From Staphylococcus muscae (GTDB lineage: Bacteria > Bacillota > Bacilli > Staphylococcales > Staphylococcaceae): a stretch of DNA of 64,000 bases. Location: assembly GCF_003019275.1 (NCBI RefSeq), contig NZ_CP027848.1, positions 1,984,001 to 2,048,000 of the forward strand, read 5' to 3'. Each line of letters begins with the position of its first letter. Positions within the stretch are counted from its first letter, which is position 1. Positions 41,656-51,393 of this stretch are shown piece after piece. The position numbers and the translations under genes are program-made. The notes under the pieces are model-generated. The model was not told the DNA's origin, searched no databases, and saw only the letters and a program-made list of their open reading frames with translations.

Positions 41656-42036
41656 TTATTTAAAATCAACTTTGTATTGTCGTGTGTAATCAACTTTTAA
41701 ATTATTCAGACATTGTAATGCCGCACGTGAATAAGCCGTATCTGATTCTTGTAAGTCGTGTTCTAACTTTGTTAACGCTTGTTGAAGTGAAACAGTATAG
41801 TCTTGGACTTCACCTTCAAACGGCTTTAGTTTACTTTGTGTTGTGTAACGTTTTTCATAAAGGCTTAATGCTTTGCGCTCATGAAAGAACACACCTTCTA
41901 CTTCGTTTGGGCTGTGTAAATCCCCTTGCTTAGGATGTTTGATGACTTGAACAACCTTAACTAACACTTGATCGCTTGTATCATCAACAACCTCCACAGC
42001 ATAAACACCAGATTTATGTGCAAAACGATAAAGCAT
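41656..42036 (-). CDS. Kinase-associated protein B-like (KapB)
   Basis: This 126-residue protein resembles KapB, first linked to the KinB sporulation pathway in Bacillus (FAHKSGVYAVEVVD, VLVKVVQVIKHPKQGDLHSP, FFHERKALSLYEKRYTT). Staphylococci do not sporulate, so its role here must be different and is unknown. The ATG at 42036 has AAGGATGG about 7 nt upstream; the frame reaching 42126 overlaps the divergent cyclophilin gene. It has no signal peptide, despite the name lipoprotein used for some relatives. Confidence 0.8.
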   Translation of the reverse strand: MLYRFAHKSGVYAVEVVDDTSDQVLVKVVQVIKHPKQGDLHSPNEVEGVFFHERKALSLYEKRYTTQSKLKPFEGEVQDYTVSLQQALTKLEHDLQESDTAYSRAALQCLNNLKVDYTRQYKVDFK

Positions 42037-42108
42037 GTTAATTCCATCCTTTCTTAAATATGTTAAAATATAGAGTATATTTAATTTTATCATGAATGGA
42101 GCATTAAA

Positions 42109-42702
42109 ATGACAAACTATCCACAATTAACAAAAGAAATACAAGATAACGAGATTAAAATAGTTATGCATACGAATAAAGGGGATATGACTTTAAAATT
42201 ATTCCCAGAGATTGCACCAAAAACTGTTAAAAACTTCGTGGAACTTTCTAAAAAAGGTTACTACGACGGCATTACATTCCACCGTGTTATCAATGACTTT
42301 ATGATTCAAGGTGGCGACCCAACTGCAACTGGTATGGGTGGTGAAAGTATCTATGGCGGACCATTTGAAGATGAGTTCTCTATGGAAGTTTTTAATATCT
42401 ACGGTGCGCTATCAATGGCAAATGCGGGTCCTGGTACAAATGGTTCACAATTCTTTATTGTGCAAATGAAAGATATTCCAGCACAAATGGCTGATCAACT
42501 AGAAAATGGTGGATGGCCTAAAGAAATTGCTGAAGCATATCGTGAAAAAGGTGGTACACCTTGGTTAGACCAAAAACATACAGTATTTGGTCAACTGATT
42601 GAAGGTGAAGATACATTAGAAGATATCGCAAGTGTAAAAGTGGGTCCACAAGACAAACCAATGTATGACGTTGTGATTGAATCAATTGATATTGAAGAAT
42701 AA
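42109..42702 (+). CDS. Cyclophilin-type peptidyl-prolyl isomerase
   Basis: This 197-residue protein is a cyclophilin without signal peptide or lipobox, so it acts in the cytosol. The active-site segments are [35 protein letters not shown] and [18 protein letters not shown]. It speeds proline isomerisation during folding. TGGAG precedes the ATG. It is divergent from kapB and followed after 22 bases by the DUF1871 gene. Confidence 0.94.
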   Translation: MTNYPQLTKEIQDNEIKIVMHTNKGDMTLKLFPEIAPKTVKNFVELSKKGYYDGITFHRVINDFMIQGGDPTATGMGGESIYGGPFEDEFSMEVFNIYGALSMANAGPGTNGSQFFIVQMKDIPAQMADQLENGGWPKEIAEAYREKGGTPWLDQKHTVFGQLIEGEDTLEDIASVKVGPQDKPMYDVVIESIDIEE

Positions 42703-42724
42703 GAAGTGATAAGGAGTATGCATC

Positions 42725-42985
42725 ATGTCTAACAACGAATTAAATATTCACTTATATCAGCTGTTGGCAGCATGGAATCCGATGAACTTTGATGATCCAA
42801 CAATGGGAGATGCAGAGGTTTATGAAATGATGGATGCCGTTCATCACTATGGTGAACCGACTGAAATTGCAGAAGCCTTTCAACAAATCTTTCAGTTTTC
42901 GTTTGAAGTGTCGCTTCCAAAAGATGCATGCTTACAAAAAGCAAGAGAAGCCGTGCAATTACAACAATCTTGTGAAGTGATTTAA
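42725..42985 (+). CDS. DUF1871 family protein
   Basis: This 86-residue acidic helical protein belongs to DUF1871 (LYQLLAAWNPMNFDDPTMGD and ETxEIxxAFQxIFxFSFE-type spacing). The function is unknown. AAGGAG precedes the ATG. It shares a transcript with the cyclophilin gene, and a clear terminator follows. Confidence 0.82.
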   Translation: MSNNELNIHLYQLLAAWNPMNFDDPTMGDAEVYEMMDAVHHYGEPTEIAEAFQQIFQFSFEVSLPKDACLQKAREAVQLQQSCEVI

Positions 42986-42990
42986 AATAA

Positions 42991-43030
42991 TAACCCCAGA
43001 TGTAGCGTGAGTCGCAATGTCTGGGGTTAT
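42991..43030 (+). terminator. Terminator after the DUF1871 gene
   Basis: AACCCCAGA pairs with TCTGGGGTT; the tail is only weakly T-rich (ATATATG). Confidence 0.7.
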
Positions 43031-43065
43031 ATATGTAGTATCGTATCATTTTTAAATTGTAGTGA

Positions 43066-43094
43066 TTGACTTCGATTTTTAATCACGCTATAAT
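43066..43094 (+). promoter_or_regulatory. Promoter of the MarR-family gene
   Basis: TTGACT and a perfect TATAAT are separated by exactly 17 bases. The -10 element touches the palindrome at 43093. Confidence 0.8.
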
Positions 43095-43114
43095 TATCTC
43101 GAAATCGAAATAAT
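43093..43114 (+). promoter_or_regulatory. Probable MhqR-type operator
   Basis: ATTATCTCGAAATCGAAATAAT is a 22-base imperfect palindrome overlapping the -10 element and start point. Its left half (TATCTCGAA) matches the remembered MhqR box of Bacillus (TATCTCGAATTCGAGATA). The position suggests autorepression by the MarR protein encoded next. Confidence 0.65.
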
Positions 43115-43132
43115 AGTAAGCTGGGTGAAGAT

Positions 43133-43564
43133 GTGGATAGAGTAGAAGAATCATTAAAAGCGTTTGTAGGTATTAAACGTACAAATGATATGTTAGACCG
43201 AATAGTTAAGCAAGATATGAAAAACTATGGTTTGAATGTGACTGAATTTGCAGTTATGGAACTTTTATATCACAAAGGTGAACAACCTATTCAGAAAGTC
43301 AAAGATCGTATTCTTATCGCAAGTAGCAGTACAACATATGTCATCGATCAACTAGTTAAGAAAGGTTATGTCATTCGTCGACAAAATCCTAAAGATAAAC
43401 GTGTCATATATGCAGTTTTGACGGAAAAAGGACATGAATTAATGCATGAAATCTTTCCACAACACGCTCAAACAATCGAAAAAGTATTTGCTACCCTAAA
43501 TGATGAAGAACTTGTTGTGTTACGAAAAGCATTAAAAAAGATTAACACAAATTCTACTGTGTAG
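43133..43564 (+). CDS. MarR-family repressor (MhqR-like)
   Basis: This 143-residue winged-helix protein has the MarR recognition region (LLYHKGEQPIQKVKDRILIASSSTTYVIDQLVKKGYV) followed by the wing (RRQNPKDKRVIYAVLTEKG). It resembles MhqR, which senses quinones and represses quinone-detoxification genes. The start is a GTG, with GGGTGAAG upstream. No cysteine is present, so a thiol-switch mechanism is excluded. Target genes beyond itself are not proven; a quinone reductase-like gene lies 1.1 kb downstream. Confidence 0.82.
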   Translation: MDRVEESLKAFVGIKRTNDMLDRIVKQDMKNYGLNVTEFAVMELLYHKGEQPIQKVKDRILIASSSTTYVIDQLVKKGYVIRRQNPKDKRVIYAVLTEKGHELMHEIFPQHAQTIEKVFATLNDEELVVLRKALKKINTNSTV

Positions 43565-43612
43565 GATCTGCGTATTTTTTGTTAGGAAAAATGACTATCA
43601 AGGAGAGGTTAC

Positions 43613-43993
43613 ATGCTTACGAACAAAGAGAGCTTTCGATTACTTTACCAATCAATTAAAGAATTATCGGAACGAATGAATGATGATCCGTTAGAAACAA
43701 ACTCAATTAGTTTGTTGCTGTTAGATTTTGACTTTAAGCATGAAGTTTTTGATACATTATTTTTAGCATTTTCGAGATATATAGACAAAGTGAAGATAGA
43801 AGACATTAGTCATGGAGAACTTTTAAATTTAATAGATAATACAATCCCAGAAGATAGGGAACTAAATACATTTATAAAAAATAAAATCATCATTGGTTTT
43901 GCAAATAATTATTTCCCAGAATTACATGTTTTAGCGAGTGAAATAAAGTCTGACATGCGATATTCGGTTGCACAAAAATTGCAAGAAAACTAG
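43613..43993 (+). CDS. Conserved hypothetical protein
   Basis: I do not recognise this 126-residue protein. It is acidic in its first half (SERMNDDPLETNSISLLLLDFDF) and predicted to be mostly helical, with no membrane segment and no cysteine. An AAGGAGAGG site lies 7-8 nt before the ATG, so translation is likely. It lies 48 bases after the MarR gene in the same direction and may share its transcript. Confidence 0.7.
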   Translation: MLTNKESFRLLYQSIKELSERMNDDPLETNSISLLLLDFDFKHEVFDTLFLAFSRYIDKVKIEDISHGELLNLIDNTIPEDRELNTFIKNKIIIGFANNYFPELHVLASEIKSDMRYSVAQKLQEN

Positions 43994-44056
43994 ATGATCG
44001 TTTTTAAATATTTGTTAGTAACTGACAAACTGTAAAATTTGATATAGAAAATAAAT

Positions 44057-44091
44057 AAACCTAGATGCGTGTCTTTGGCATCTAGGTTTTT
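44057..44091. terminator. Bidirectional terminator
   Basis: AAACCTAGATGC pairs with GCATCTAGGTTT across a 9-base loop with T runs. It separates convergent genes. Confidence 0.9.
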
Positions 44092-44101
44092 ATGTACGTG
44101 T

Positions 44102-44491
44102 TTACTTAGATGAATCTTCAATTCGGTTCATAGATTGTTCCACCCAAGTTGGCAACCGTTCTGCTAAAGATTGAAACCCATACTTCTCAGTTTCTTTAAT
44201 CTCATCCAATACTGAACGTTTCACTTTTTTACGTTCATAATTCTTAAAATAATCATTGTCTCTTAGTGATAGGTTTAACTTCCCAGCATCATCTATTGAA
44301 ATAATCTTTGCTTTAACGATTTGACCGGGGGTTAAAAGTTTTTTTAAATTATGGACATAATCATTCATGACTTCAGATATATGAATTAATCCTTCAGTAT
44401 TGTCAGGGGTTTCAACAAAAGCGCCGTAGGGTTGAATACCAGTCACACGCACCTTGATATGTTGACCGACATGATACTGTTTCTTCAACAT
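44102..44491 (-). CDS. cvfD: S1-domain RNA-binding protein (CvfD/GSP13, YugI-like)
   Basis: This 129-residue protein has one S1 domain at residues 1-75 (GQHIKVRVTGIQPYGAFVET, EGLIHISEVMNDYVHNL, KLNLSLRD). A basic and then acidic C-terminal tail follows. Relatives such as CvfD of streptococci and general stress protein 13 of Bacillus associate with ribosomes and affect virulence or stress genes. The role here is inferred from that family. Confidence 0.83.
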   Translation of the reverse strand: MLKKQYHVGQHIKVRVTGIQPYGAFVETPDNTEGLIHISEVMNDYVHNLKKLLTPGQIVKAKIISIDDAGKLNLSLRDNDYFKNYERKKVKRSVLDEIKETEKYGFQSLAERLPTWVEQSMNRIEDSSK

Positions 44492-44704
44492 GCATAACCC
44501 CTTATATGATTAAAATTTAACATATTTATAATAGCATATTTCAGAAAATTATCCTAATTAAAGAGTGCATAATTTAAATAAATAACTAAGGGAAATTGTA
44601 TGTGAATTCGTACTGATATCGACATGTTTTAGAGCGATGCCTCAACATTATTCATATAGTTAGATATAATTAATTTAAATTATAAAATAAAGGTGGGGAA
44701 ACAT

Positions 44705-45409
44705 ATGAAAGTGTTAATTGTTTATGCACATCCAGAACCCAAGTCGTTTAATGCTGCTTTAAAAGACACAGCGATTCAAACGTTAAAGCAAGAAGGTCAT
44801 AAAGTGAAAGTGTCTGATCTTTATGAGATGAATTTTAATCCAGTCGCACAAAAAGAAGATTTCACAGAGTTAAGTGATAAAGCATTTTTTAAATATGCGA
44901 AAGAGCAACAACATAGTTATCAGAACGATACATTAAATCCTGTGATAAAAGAAGAATTCGAAAAATTATTGTGGGCAGATTTCGTTATTTTTCAATTTCC
45001 TTTATGGTGGTTTAGTGTACCGGCTATTCTAAAAGGCTGGTTTGATAAAGTTTTATTATTCAGTGGCGTATATGGGGGAGAGTATGGTAGATATAACGAA
45101 GCAAGACTGACGGATAAACTTGCGATGATTAGTACAACAACAGGTTCACCAGAAGGAAGTTACGCATCCAATGGATTTTCTGGGGATATCCATGAACAGA
45201 TATTATTTCACATCAATCATGGGATGTTTTATTTTACTGGTATGACACCATTAGAACCATTTGTAGCTTACACAGTGAGTCATAGCGAAGAAGATCGTAA
45301 AAACTATCTTAAAGAATTTGAGGAAAAATTAAAAAATATTGAGCAAATAAAACGCATTGAGTATCCGAAGCTTGAAGCATTTGATGAAAATGGACAGTTG
45401 AAGTCCTAA
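44705..45409 (+). CDS. NAD(P)H:quinone oxidoreductase family flavoprotein
   Basis: This 234-residue flavodoxin-fold protein belongs to the NQO1/MdaB family (VLIVYAHPEPKSFNAALKD, FPLWWFSVPAILKGWFDKVL, STTTGSPEGSYASNGF, HINHGMFYFTGM). It probably reduces quinones by two electrons using FAD. The ATG at 44705 follows AAGGTGGGG; the GTG at 44693 falls in that site. The upstream 210 bases carry no MhqR-type box that I can see. Confidence 0.87.
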   Translation: MKVLIVYAHPEPKSFNAALKDTAIQTLKQEGHKVKVSDLYEMNFNPVAQKEDFTELSDKAFFKYAKEQQHSYQNDTLNPVIKEEFEKLLWADFVIFQFPLWWFSVPAILKGWFDKVLLFSGVYGGEYGRYNEARLTDKLAMISTTTGSPEGSYASNGFSGDIHEQILFHINHGMFYFTGMTPLEPFVAYTVSHSEEDRKNYLKEFEEKLKNIEQIKRIEYPKLEAFDENGQLKS

Positions 45410-45495
45410 TTTTAAAAGTGAATTTACAAGATTATAACAAAGTGATATGTGCAAAAGAATATGTAAACGATCATTAGCTTATTATGTATTGCATT

Positions 45496-45526
45496 AAAAC
45501 CTCTCATTTTTAAATTGGGAGGTTTT
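45496..45526 (+). terminator. Terminator after the quinone reductase-like gene
   Basis: AAAACCTCTC pairs with GGGAGGTTTT across an A/T loop. Confidence 0.75.
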
Positions 45527-45590
45527 ATACTATATATGATATATGAGGTGATAGATAACGATGTTTTTTCAAAAATAAGTTCTCTAATAG

Positions 45591-45619
45591 TTGAATTTTG
45601 TCTAAATTATGGCTATAAT
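45591..45619 (+). promoter_or_regulatory. Promoter of rocA
   Basis: TTGAAT and a perfect TATAAT are separated by 17 bases. The predicted start near 45626 leaves a leader of about 180 bases before rocA. I see no other feature in that leader. Confidence 0.75.
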
Positions 45620-45628
45620 GCTTGTAAA

Positions 45629-45642
45629 TGAAAGCGCTTTTA
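45629..45642 (+). promoter_or_regulatory. CcpA-binding cre site at rocA
   Basis: TGAAAGCGCTTTTA fits the catabolite-responsive element consensus at nearly every position. It begins about 3 bases after the predicted transcription start, a position typical of CcpA repression. It implies that proline and ornithine breakdown is switched off by glucose. Confidence 0.82.
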
Positions 45643-45806
45643 TATGATGGTAATAATCATGGAAGCAAGGATTTTGACTGACGTATAATGGTAGTGAAAA
45701 TGTTTTGTTAAGATTATTCTGTAAAGACTGAATATTCTTTTACAAATAATCATCAAATATGTCATGATAAGTGTATAGCTTTCTCAAAAACAAAGGAGGA
45801 TTTTGA

Positions 45807-47351
45807 ATGATTCCATATAAACATGAACCATTTACAGATTTCACAAAAGAGGAGAACCGTACTGCCTATTATCGTGCCCTTGAAAAAGTGGAAAGTGAAT
45901 TAGGCAAAACGTACCCACTTATTATTGGTGGCGAACGTGTGTACACTGACGATACAACACGTGTGTACAACCCATCAAATAGAGAAGAAACAATTGGTTA
46001 TGTTTCTAAAGCGTCAAGAGAGCATGCTGAACAAGCATTAGAAGCGGCAAAAGAAGCGTTTAAAACATGGAGAAATGTTGATCCAAAAGTACGTGCGAAT
46101 GTATTATTCCGTGCGGCTGCAATCACTAGAAAACGCAAGCATGAATTTTCGGCATTGTTATCTAAAGAAGGCGGTAAGCCTTGGAAAGAAGCAGATGCGG
46201 ATACAGCGGAAGCAATTGACTTCATGGAATACTATGGCCGTCAAATGCTTGAATTAAAAGATGGCAAGCAAGTAAACAGCCGTCCAGGTGAATATAACCA
46301 ATTCGATTATCTTCCAGTAGGTGTAAGTGTTGTTATCTCACCATGGAACTTTGCATATGCAATTATGGCTGGTACAACAGTTGCTCCGGTTGTAACTGGT
46401 AACACAGTATTATTAAAACCATCATCAAACACACCAATTATTTCTTATAAATTTATGGAAGTATTAGAAGAAGCTGGTTTACCAAAAGGTGTTGTAAACT
46501 GGATCCCTGGTTCTTCTAGTGAAATTGGAGACTTCTTAATTGAAAATAAAGATGTTGGCTTAATTTCATTCACAGGTTCTAAAAATGTCGGTAAAGAAAT
46601 TATTCAAAAAGCTGCGGTTATCCAAGAAGGTCAAAACCACATCAAGCGTGTGATTGCTGAAATGGGTGGTAAAGACGCACTTGTTGTTGATAGTGAAGCA
46701 GATCTTCAAGTTGCGACAGATGCAATTGTGTACTCAGCATTTGGATTCTCTGGACAAAAATGTTCGGCATGTTCACGTGTTATCGCACACCAAGATATTT
46801 ATGATGAATTATTAGAACGTGTGAAAGCAGAAACTGAAAAAATCAAAGTAGGTAACGCTTCAGAGCCAGATACTTATGTGGGTCCTGTTATCGATCAAAA
46901 ATCTTTAGACAAAATCAAAAAATATATTGAAATTGGTAAAGAAGAAGGTCGCCTTGTAACAGGTGGTAACACTGATGAAGAAAAAGGTAACTTTGTACAT
47001 CCAACAATCTTTGCAGACTTAGATCCAAACTCTCGCATCATGCAAGAAGAAATCTTTGGACCTGTTGTTGGATTCACAAAAGTAAAAGATTTTGATGAAG
47101 CAATTCAAGTCGCTAACGATACAGAATACGGATTAACAGGTGGCGTTATTTCTAACAATAGAATGAAGTTAGAACAGGCACGTCGTGATTTCATGGTAGG
47201 TAACTTATACTTTAACCGTGGTTGCACAGGTGCTGTCGTAGGCTACCAACCATTCGGTGGATTCAAAATGTCAGGTACAGACTCAAAAGCGGGTGGACCA
47301 GACTACTTAGTACTTCATATGCAAGGTCGCACAGTTTCTGAACATTTATAA
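45807..47351 (+). CDS. rocA: L-glutamate gamma-semialdehyde (P5C) dehydrogenase
   Basis: RocA oxidises glutamate semialdehyde, formed from proline or ornithine, to glutamate with NAD+. The 514-residue aldehyde dehydrogenase has the conserved Glu in [11 protein letters not shown] and the catalytic Cys in [13 protein letters not shown]. The NAD-binding segment is [20 protein letters not shown] precedes the ATG. It lies just upstream of rocD and gudB, so the three consecutive steps to 2-oxoglutarate are grouped. Confidence 0.96.
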   Translation: MIPYKHEPFTDFTKEENRTAYYRALEKVESELGKTYPLIIGGERVYTDDTTRVYNPSNREETIGYVSKASREHAEQALEAAKEAFKTWRNVDPKVRANVLFRAAAITRKRKHEFSALLSKEGGKPWKEADADTAEAIDFMEYYGRQMLELKDGKQVNSRPGEYNQFDYLPVGVSVVISPWNFAYAIMAGTTVAPVVTGNTVLLKPSSNTPIISYKFMEVLEEAGLPKGVVNWIPGSSSEIGDFLIENKDVGLISFTGSKNVGKEIIQKAAVIQEGQNHIKRVIAEMGGKDALVVDSEADLQVATDAIVYSAFGFSGQKCSACSRVIAHQDIYDELLERVKAETEKIKVGNASEPDTYVGPVIDQKSLDKIKKYIEIGKEEGRLVTGGNTDEEKGNFVHPTIFADLDPNSRIMQEEIFGPVVGFTKVKDFDEAIQVANDTEYGLTGGVISNNRMKLEQARRDFMVGNLYFNRGCTGAVVGYQPFGGFKMSGTDSKAGGPDYLVLHMQGRTVSEHL

Positions 47352-47567
47352 AAAAGTCAACGGTCTGAAATAAAGTGATTAGTGTTTTGAATGCTGTTCA
47401 TTCAGATGTGTGTTTCAAGCAACACTGACAATTGTTTTCAACCGATGTTGATGATATGAAATGAGGGTATGTCTTTACAGAGTATTTAAAACGAATGAGG
47501 ACGTTTTTGAGCTGTGAATGATATACCCTACATTTATATAGATTTAGAAGTAAAGGGGAGAATACAC

Positions 47568-48770
47568 GTGACAAACAAATCAGAGTCAATTATTGAGTTA
47601 ACAAATCATTACGGTGCACACAACTATTTACCATTGCCAATCGTCATTTCAGAAGCAGAGGGTGTATGGGTAAAAGATCCAGAAGGTAAAAAATATATGG
47701 ATATGTTAGCTGCTTATTCTGCGGTTAACCAAGGACACCGTCATCCGAAAATTGTACAAGCACTCAAAGATCAAGCTGACAAAGTAACACTTGTGTCTCG
47801 TGCATTTCATAGTGATAACTTAGGGGAATGGTACGAAAAAATTTGTAAACTTTCAGGTAAAGAAAAAGCACTTCCTATGAACACGGGTGCAGAAGCTGTT
47901 GAAACAGCATTAAAAGCGGCACGTCGTTGGGCGTATGAAGTGAAGGGTATTAAGCCGAATGAAGCGGAAATCATTGCGATGGTGGGGAACTTCCATGGTC
48001 GTACGATGGCACCAGTATCAATTTCATCAGAAAAAGAATATCAACGTGGCTATGGCCCATTGTTAGAAGGGTTTCAAAATGTGCCATTCGGTGACATTGA
48101 AGCTTTAAAAGAAACAATTAATGAAAATACTGCAGCAGTATTAATTGAACCGATTCAAGGTGAAGCAGGGATTAATATCCCACCTGAAGGTTATTTAAAG
48201 CAAGTGCGTGAGTTGTGTGATGAACACAATGTCCTATTTATTGCGGATGAAATTCAAGCTGGTTTAGGACGTACGGGTAAGTTGTTTGCCACTGATTGGG
48301 ATAATGTGAAGCCAGATGTGTATATTTTAGGTAAAGCACTTGGTGGCGGTGTATTCCCGATTTCTGTTGTATTAGCGGATAAGGAAGTACTTGATGTTTT
48401 CACACCAGGTTCTCACGGTTCTACATTTGGTGGAAACCCACTCGCATGTGCTGCTTCAATTGCAGCACTAGATGTCATTGTGGATGAAGACTTGCCAGGA
48501 CGTTCACAAGAACTTGGTGAATATTTCAAAAATGCGCTGCTTGAAATTGATCATCCTTCAATTAAGGAAGTTCGTGGTCGTGGTTTATTTATCGGTGTTG
48601 AGTTACATGAAAATGCACGTCCATACTGTGAACGCTTGAAAGAAGAAGGTATTTTATGTAAAGAAACTCATGATACAGTGATTCGTTTTGCACCACCATT
48701 GATCATCACTAAAGAAGAGTTAGATTATGCGATTGAAAAAGTGAAAAAGGTCTTTTCACAATCTAAGTAA
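47568..48770 (+). CDS. rocD: Ornithine--oxo-acid aminotransferase
   Basis: RocD converts ornithine plus 2-oxoglutarate to glutamate semialdehyde plus glutamate. The 400-residue class III PLP enzyme has the PLP-binding lysine in [13 protein letters not shown] and the Asp in [15 protein letters not shown]. The GTG at 47568 follows AAAGGGGAG; the open frame back to 47514 has no site. The 216-base gap after rocA shows no clear terminator, so partial read-through is possible. No functional Arg deficit is seen in the motifs. Confidence 0.95.
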   Translation: MTNKSESIIELTNHYGAHNYLPLPIVISEAEGVWVKDPEGKKYMDMLAAYSAVNQGHRHPKIVQALKDQADKVTLVSRAFHSDNLGEWYEKICKLSGKEKALPMNTGAEAVETALKAARRWAYEVKGIKPNEAEIIAMVGNFHGRTMAPVSISSEKEYQRGYGPLLEGFQNVPFGDIEALKETINENTAAVLIEPIQGEAGINIPPEGYLKQVRELCDEHNVLFIADEIQAGLGRTGKLFATDWDNVKPDVYILGKALGGGVFPISVVLADKEVLDVFTPGSHGSTFGGNPLACAASIAALDVIVDEDLPGRSQELGEYFKNALLEIDHPSIKEVRGRGLFIGVELHENARPYCERLKEEGILCKETHDTVIRFAPPLIITKEELDYAIEKVKKVFSQSK

Positions 48771-48873
48771 TTAACAAGAATCATTATAAATAAAAGACTT
48801 TAAAAAAGATTGGCATATGTTACAATACTCATGTAAGCGAAAACAAAAGTAGGAAAAAGAGGCGAGATGGATC

Positions 48874-50118
48874 ATGTCTGAAAAAAATAATCTAGTGACG
48901 TCAACGCAAGGTATCATTAAGGAAGCGATGCACAAATTGGGCTTTGATGATGGAATGTATGAGTTGATCAAAGAACCTTTAAGATTTTTAACAGTACGTA
49001 TTCCAGTAAGAATGGATGATGGAACTGTTAAAACTTTCACAGGGTATCGTGCACAACATAATGATGCTGTTGGACCAACTAAAGGTGGCGTTCGTTTCCA
49101 CCCGGATGTAGATGAAGAAGAAGTAAAAGCATTGTCTATGTGGATGACGTTAAAATGTGGTATCGTTGACCTTCCATATGGTGGAGGTAAAGGGGGCATT
49201 ATCTGTGACCCACGTCAAATGAGCATCCATGAAGTGGAACGCTTATCACGTGGTTACGTACGTGCGATTTCACAAATTGTAGGACCAACAAAAGATATCC
49301 CAGCACCAGATGTTTTCACAAACTCTCAAATCATGGCTTGGATGATGGATGAATACAGCCAAATGGATGCATTTAACTCTCCAGGATTTATCACAGGTAA
49401 ACCAATCGTGTTAGGTGGTTCACAAGGTCGTGACCGCTCAACAGCATTAGGTGTTGTTATTGCGATTGAAGAAGCTGCGAAACGCCGTGGTAAAACAATT
49501 AAAGATTCACGTATTGTGATTCAAGGATTTGGTAATGCAGGTAGTTTCTTAGCTAAGTTCTTAAATGATGCAGGTGCTAAGATTGTAGGTATCTCTGATG
49601 CTTACGGTGCGTTACACGATCCTGAAGGTTTGGATATTGACTACTTATTAGACCGTCGCGATAGTTTCGGTACAGTAACAAACTTATTCGAAGAGACAAT
49701 TACAAACAAAGAATTGTTTGAATTAGATTGTGACATTTTAGTACCGGCAGCGATTGCTAATCAAATCACAGCGGATAACGCTGGTGACATTAAAGCAGAC
49801 ATCGTTGTAGAAGCAGCAAACGGACCAACAACACCAGAAGCAACAAAAATCTTAACTGAACGTGGTATTTTATTAGTACCAGACGTACTTGCGAGTGCGG
49901 GTGGTGTAACAGTATCATACTTCGAGTGGGTTCAAAACAACACAGGTTATTACTGGTCTGAAGAAGAAGTGAACGAAAAGTTACGTGAAAAACTTGTAAC
50001 GGCATTTGATACAATTTACAGCTTAGCAGAAAACCGTAAAATCGATATGCGTCTTGCCGCATACATTGTAGGTATTAAACGCACAGCTGAAGCAGCAAGA
50101 TATCGTGGTTGGGCATAA
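48874..50118 (+). CDS. gudB: NAD-specific glutamate dehydrogenase
   Basis: GudB deaminates glutamate to 2-oxoglutarate and ammonia, linking amino-acid breakdown to the TCA cycle. The 414-residue protein has the catalytic lysine region YGGGKGGI, GPTKGGVRFHP for substrate binding, and the nucleotide fold VIQGFGNAGSFLAKFL. AGAGGCGAG precedes the ATG. It is 103 bases after rocD and is followed by a strong terminator. Confidence 0.96.
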   Translation: MSEKNNLVTSTQGIIKEAMHKLGFDDGMYELIKEPLRFLTVRIPVRMDDGTVKTFTGYRAQHNDAVGPTKGGVRFHPDVDEEEVKALSMWMTLKCGIVDLPYGGGKGGIICDPRQMSIHEVERLSRGYVRAISQIVGPTKDIPAPDVFTNSQIMAWMMDEYSQMDAFNSPGFITGKPIVLGGSQGRDRSTALGVVIAIEEAAKRRGKTIKDSRIVIQGFGNAGSFLAKFLNDAGAKIVGISDAYGALHDPEGLDIDYLLDRRDSFGTVTNLFEETITNKELFELDCDILVPAAIANQITADNAGDIKADIVVEAANGPTTPEATKILTERGILLVPDVLASAGGVTVSYFEWVQNNTGYYWSEEEVNEKLREKLVTAFDTIYSLAENRKIDMRLAAYIVGIKRTAEAARYRGWA

Positions 50119-50132
50119 AATAATAAATTTTT

Positions 50133-50172
50133 AAAACAGGAGCTGAGCGCTATGTGGCAGCTCCTGTTTTAA
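50133..50172 (+). terminator. Terminator after gudB
   Basis: AAAACAGGAGCTG pairs with CAGCTCCTGTTTT. Confidence 0.9.
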
Positions 50173-50235
50173 GTTGTAGAAATAAGTATAATCTCAGTAG
50201 ATGTCTGAAGTGAAAATGCGTTTTTAAAATCATGC

Positions 50236-50288
50236 CAGTGGGACATAATTTTTTATAGAGAAAAAGTTTATGTCCCACTCTCTATTTT
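50236..50288. terminator. Large stem-loop (GTGGGACATAA type) after glpQ
   Basis: AGTGGGACATAA pairs with TTATGTCCCACT. T and A runs on the two sides fit a terminator for glpQ on the minus strand. This GTGGGACATAA stem is, from memory, common downstream of staphylococcal genes. Confidence 0.75.
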
Positions 50289-51233
50289 TTAGGATTCATT
50301 GATGATGTTGCTGTAAATATCGGGATAGTTTGTAAAAAGACCTGTTACACCATAATCATTTAAGCGTTTCATTGATTCGGCATCATTAACGGTATATGGA
50401 TGAATATGAAAACCGTGACGACGTAATAGTTGTGTATTTTGTGCTGTTAAGTCTTTATAGTCGGGTCCGACACCAATCGCATAGCTACTAATGTATGCAA
50501 GGTCATTATCACTGTATTGTTGCAATTCACCAACATCCATTAATTGAACGAGCGGAATGTTAGGATACAAATTGTGTAATTTCAATAAACTCTCTTGAGA
50601 AAATGATTGAATGACGACCTTACCTTTACTCAGATGATTTTTCTTATCTAATCCATGCTTTTTAAGTGCTGACAATAGTTTTTCTTCCATTCCTGGATAG
50701 ACATCAGGGGACTTCGTTTCGATATAATAGTTCGTTTGTGTGCCATATCGGGAAAAGATTTCATCTAAAGTCGGTACTTGTTGACCAACGTAATCTTGAT
50801 TTTGCTGATCCGGGTATGCTGTATTAAACCACGAACCGGCATCCAGTTGTTTTAATTCATCAAGTGTATAATCAGACACACGGCCTGTTCCGTTTGTCGT
50901 ACGGTCAACTGTTTCATCGTGCATCGCAACTAAATGCCCATCTTTCGTCATTTGTAGGTCAATTTCTAAATAGTCTGCACCCATTTCACGCAAGCTTTTA
51001 TCATATGCTGTAAATGTATGTTCTGGTGCATAACCACTTGCACCACGATGTCCAATATTCACATGTGATTTGTTAAGTACATTTTGATGACTTGGAGAAA
51101 GATAAGAAGCTTGCTGATTGTTATGGCTATTTTTCATTACGTTTGCATGAGCAAAATTTGAAGTAATGAGTGGTGATACTAATAGTGAAGCAGTTAATCC
51201 AGCTGATACAAGAACTTTTGAAGTATATTTCAT
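50289..51233 (-). CDS. glpQ: Secreted glycerophosphodiester phosphodiesterase
   Basis: GlpQ splits glycerophosphodiesters, releasing glycerol-3-phosphate. The 314-residue precursor has a signal peptide ending near residue 30 (SNFAHA), so it is secreted. The GDPD motifs are NIGHRGASGYAPEHT, YLEIDLQMTKDGHLVAMHDE and the late FHIHPYTVND. AAGGAGG precedes the ATG. Substrates could be deacylated lipids or wall teichoic acid fragments. It lies alone between convergent gudB and argF. Confidence 0.94.
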   Translation of the reverse strand: MKYTSKVLVSAGLTASLLVSPLITSNFAHANVMKNSHNNQQASYLSPSHQNVLNKSHVNIGHRGASGYAPEHTFTAYDKSLREMGADYLEIDLQMTKDGHLVAMHDETVDRTTNGTGRVSDYTLDELKQLDAGSWFNTAYPDQQNQDYVGQQVPTLDEIFSRYGTQTNYYIETKSPDVYPGMEEKLLSALKKHGLDKKNHLSKGKVVIQSFSQESLLKLHNLYPNIPLVQLMDVGELQQYSDNDLAYISSYAIGVGPDYKDLTAQNTQLLRRHGFHIHPYTVNDAESMKRLNDYGVTGLFTNYPDIYSNIINES

Positions 51234-51393
51234 TAAAATGCCTCCTTAAAATGGAATATACTACTAAGTTAAAAATTTATATTATTAACTGCAAGTGAAT
51301 TAATTGAAAATTTATAATATTTACAAAGACTTAAAAAAGGACAGCTGCCGATTGAACTAAAACTGCGATCGTATTTGCTAGTTTGTTTTTCTT

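Noticed and set aside
44581..44704. MhqR operator before the quinone reductase-like gene
   Set aside because: I looked for TATCTCGA-type half-sites and found none, so I did not link this gene to the nearby MarR repressor.
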